From the NCBI GenBank assembly GCA_002254285.1, contig NIUZ01000026.1, positions 1 through 15,535 on the forward strand: a stretch of 15,535 nt of DNA, in the 5' to 3' direction. The translations under genes and the position numbers were made by a program. Each line of letters starts with the position of its first letter. Positions within the stretch are counted from its first letter, which is position 1. This DNA is from Bacteroidetes bacterium 4572_112 (GTDB lineage: Bacteria; Bacteroidota; Bacteroidia; Bacteroidales; UBA1556). Under the pieces are notes generated by a model. The model was not told the origin of the DNA and ran no database searches. It worked only from the letters and a program-made list of their open reading frames with translations. Of this stretch, positions 14,350 through 15,535 are shown in pieces.

Positions 14350-14887
14350 CGGAATGGCAAACTGGTACCGTATTTCTATAAGTTTTGATGAAGGCTTGCT
14401 TAAGGTTTATATGAATGAGCGCGAGATGATTGTGTATAATGATAAAGACTTAAACCCAACAGGCGTAACTCTTGATTATTATGCTGTTCCACCGCTAAGT
14501 ATCAAAAGTTTCTTGATTTCGGGAGCTCCAAAAACTATTTATGATCAAATAAGAGAAGAAGGTAAATTTACTTCTTATAATATTGATTATAATATACATA
14601 CAAGCAAATTGCCAGGAATTAGTCTTTCGGAACTTACTAAGATTGCTGCAATTTTAATTAAGAATCCAGATATGAAAATGGATATTGATGTTTATTTCTC
14701 GCATATGAAACGTGAGGATGAGAATAACGATTATGGTGCTGGTAAAACAGAGGCTGTAAAGCGTTCGTTAATAGCAATGGGAGTAGAGGAAGAGCAAATA
14801 AATGTGGTTTATAAAGGAAGTATTATTTCTTCGGAAATAAACCCTAAAAATAGATTCTCGGAAGCGGTAGTTTTTACAAAGAAATAG
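14333..14887 (+). CDS. C-terminal part with lectin-like strands and a degenerate OmpA-like domain
   Basis: The frame opens without a credible start (TTG at 14333), so this is the second half of the gene at 13894. NWYRISISFDEGLLKVYMNERE (about 10-31) is typical of a LamG/jelly-roll domain, followed by LISGAPKTIYDQIREEGKFTSYNI, and then an OmpA-like fold: ISLSELTKIAAILIKNPDMKMDIDVYF ... TEAVKRSLIAMGVEEEQINVVYKG. The peptidoglycan-binding signature is lost: where relatives have GHTD the sequence is YFSH, and the NRRVE motif reads NRFSEAV. It therefore may not bind diaminopimelate. Sequence between the halves, likely part of the lectin-like domain, seems missing. Confidence 0.65.
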   Translation: MAAQDNGMANWYRISISFDEGLLKVYMNEREMIVYNDKDLNPTGVTLDYYAVPPLSIKSFLISGAPKTIYDQIREEGKFTSYNIDYNIHTSKLPGISLSELTKIAAILIKNPDMKMDIDVYFSHMKREDENNDYGAGKTEAVKRSLIAMGVEEEQINVVYKGSIISSEINPKNRFSEAVVFTKK

Positions 14888-14902
14888 GATTTTATTCCAT
14901 AA

Positions 14903-14940
14903 AACAAAGCCTTATTGAAGTGATTCAATAAGGCTTTGTT
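14903..14940. terminator. Bidirectional terminator between convergent genes
   Basis: Perfect 17-bp stem from AACAAAGCCTTATTGAA (14903-14919) and its inverted copy (14924-14940), loop GTGA. It lies 15 bases after the OmpA-like stop and 23 bases from the stop of the T9SS cargo on the other strand. The T tracts are short. Confidence 0.75.
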
Positions 14941-14963
14941 GATTATACCAAAGTTTATTTTAC

Positions 14964-15284
14964 TTATCGCTTGATAAATTTATTAAGCTTTGGATTATTA
15001 TTGCCTTCTAATTTTAAGAAATAAGTTCCTTTAGCAATTTCAGAAATATCGATACTTAAAGTATTGATTCCTGTATTTATATTTTCTTTAATAAGAGCCT
15101 TTCCTGTAATATCAATAATGCTATAATATGAGTAGCTATTATTATCAAATTTTACATTAATAATACTGCTAGCAGGGTTTGGCGATATTGAGATTTCAGT
15201 ATTATTAGCATTTGCAATGGAGCTAGATACATCTTCTGTTATACTCAAACTACTTTTATAAATCACATCACCCGAGGTTGCCAT
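14964..15284 (-). CDS. C-terminal part of a secreted protein with T9SS type A sorting domain
   Basis: The frame ends in a type IX secretion sorting domain: ISISPNPASSIINVKF, then YYSIIDITGKALIKE, then the GTYFLKLE strand and a basic end, NKFIKR. Such a domain directs a protein through the outer membrane, where it is cut off and often replaced by surface attachment. The ATG at 15284 is internal: the same frame continues upstream as STALCAANGN, which together with SGDVIYKSSL is the usual end of a Reeler-like / choice-of-anchor domain. It therefore belongs to the gene in the next entry, whose frame breaks near 15320. It shows that the organism has a T9SS. Confidence 0.8.
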   Translation of the reverse strand: MATSGDVIYKSSLSITEDVSSSIANANNTEISISPNPASSIINVKFDNNSYSYYSIIDITGKALIKENINTGINTLSIDISEIAKGTYFLKLEGNNNPKLNKFIKR

Positions 15285-15535
15285 ATTTCCATTTGCTGCA
15301 CATAATGCAGTCGAAAAATAGTTCCAACTTTGGCACCAGTATTATTTTCAGCAGTAGCTTCAAAACCAAATCTGCTAACCCCAGAATGAGTTCCGCTAAC
15401 AGTGATAGTATATGTTTGCCCGGCTATATATCCAGTACTTGGAATGTTAGAGCTTATCCAGTTGGCTTTATTGGTGGCACTTCCACCATGGCATGTTGTA
15501 CAGGTTTTGCCACCATCGCCCATTGATGAGCTATA
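15263..15535 (-). CDS. Secreted protein with CxxCH motif, N-terminal side cut by window edge and frame broken
   Basis: The reading frame is open from the window edge: YSSSMGDGGKTCTTCHGGSA, so the ATG at 15523 is not a real start. CTTCHGG fits a conserved CxxCH found near the N-terminus of Reeler-like / choice-of-anchor proteins of Bacteroidota; whether haem is attached is unknown. Then come beta strands AGQTYTITVSGTHSGVSRFGFEATAENN and GAKVGTIF, as in that domain. After this the frame (RLHYVQQMEIWQPRVM) is out of register with the downstream part, and the middle of the domain, perhaps 40-60 residues, is missing. Together with the sorting domain it forms one T9SS cargo protein. Confidence 0.65.
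   Translation of the reverse strand, partial: YSSSMGDGGKTCTTCHGGSATNKANWISSNIPSTGYIAGQTYTITVSGTHSGVSRFGFEATAENNTGAKVGTIFRLHYVQQMEIWQPRVM

Noticed and set aside
15463..15502. Cytochrome c from the CxxCH motif
   Set aside because: A single CxxCH within a Reeler-like secreted protein is typical of that family, and no distal Met or cytochrome fold is visible.

Overview
The window reads as an AT-rich Bacteroidota chromosome segment. Supporting signs are several -7 promoter elements of the TAnnTTTG type, a TonB-dependent receptor with a carboxypeptidase-regulatory-like N-terminal domain paired with a DUF4249 lipoprotein, a type IX secretion C-terminal sorting domain, the fur-purA gene pair, and DUF2400/TIGR02757. 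The gene content would suit a Bacteroidales- or Marinilabiliales-like lineage, but the genus cannot be named from sequence alone.

Layout. Positions 1-473 hold the C-terminal part of an AqpZ-type aquaporin with a broken frame. A tRNA-Asn(GTT) with a good promoter and terminator follows (630-804). Behind it are two degenerate tRNA-Asn copies (817-910, 955-1049), each with its own terminator and each carrying palindromes in place of the anticodon loop and inside the T-loop. A REP-like nested palindrome (1159-1259) and a small GIY-YIG protein come next. Then a minus-strand pair, fur then purA, faces a plus-strand zinc-free MDR oxidoreductase across a shared upstream region with a Fur-box-like inverted repeat. 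From 5314 to 11151 there is a minus-strand block: a 599-residue exported repeat protein, a TonB-dependent receptor, a DUF4249 lipoprotein and a DUF2400 protein. The last three are packed with gaps of 4 and 10 bases and are probably one transcript.

From 11152 to 11794 lies a non-coding stretch with a mirrored hairpin cluster, then a 127-base run with no G on the plus strand, then a TATCTTTG promoter so close to the dnaG start that the mRNA may be leaderless. dnaG itself is split: about 20 conserved residues and the frame are lost near 12897. Next comes an exported protein with a degenerate OmpA-like C-terminus, also split, and a convergent T9SS cargo protein with a CxxCH motif, again split in mid-domain and running off the right edge.

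Four of the genes (aqpZ, dnaG, the OmpA-like gene and the T9SS cargo) have a frame break together with apparently missing sequence, while everything between about 1.3 and 12.9 kb is intact. This may reflect sequence quality near contig ends or true decay, and only reads can decide. The most novel-looking structures are the palindrome-loaded tRNA-Asn copies, the mirrored hairpin cluster with the G-free tract before dnaG, and the exact 37-residue repeat in the 599-residue protein.
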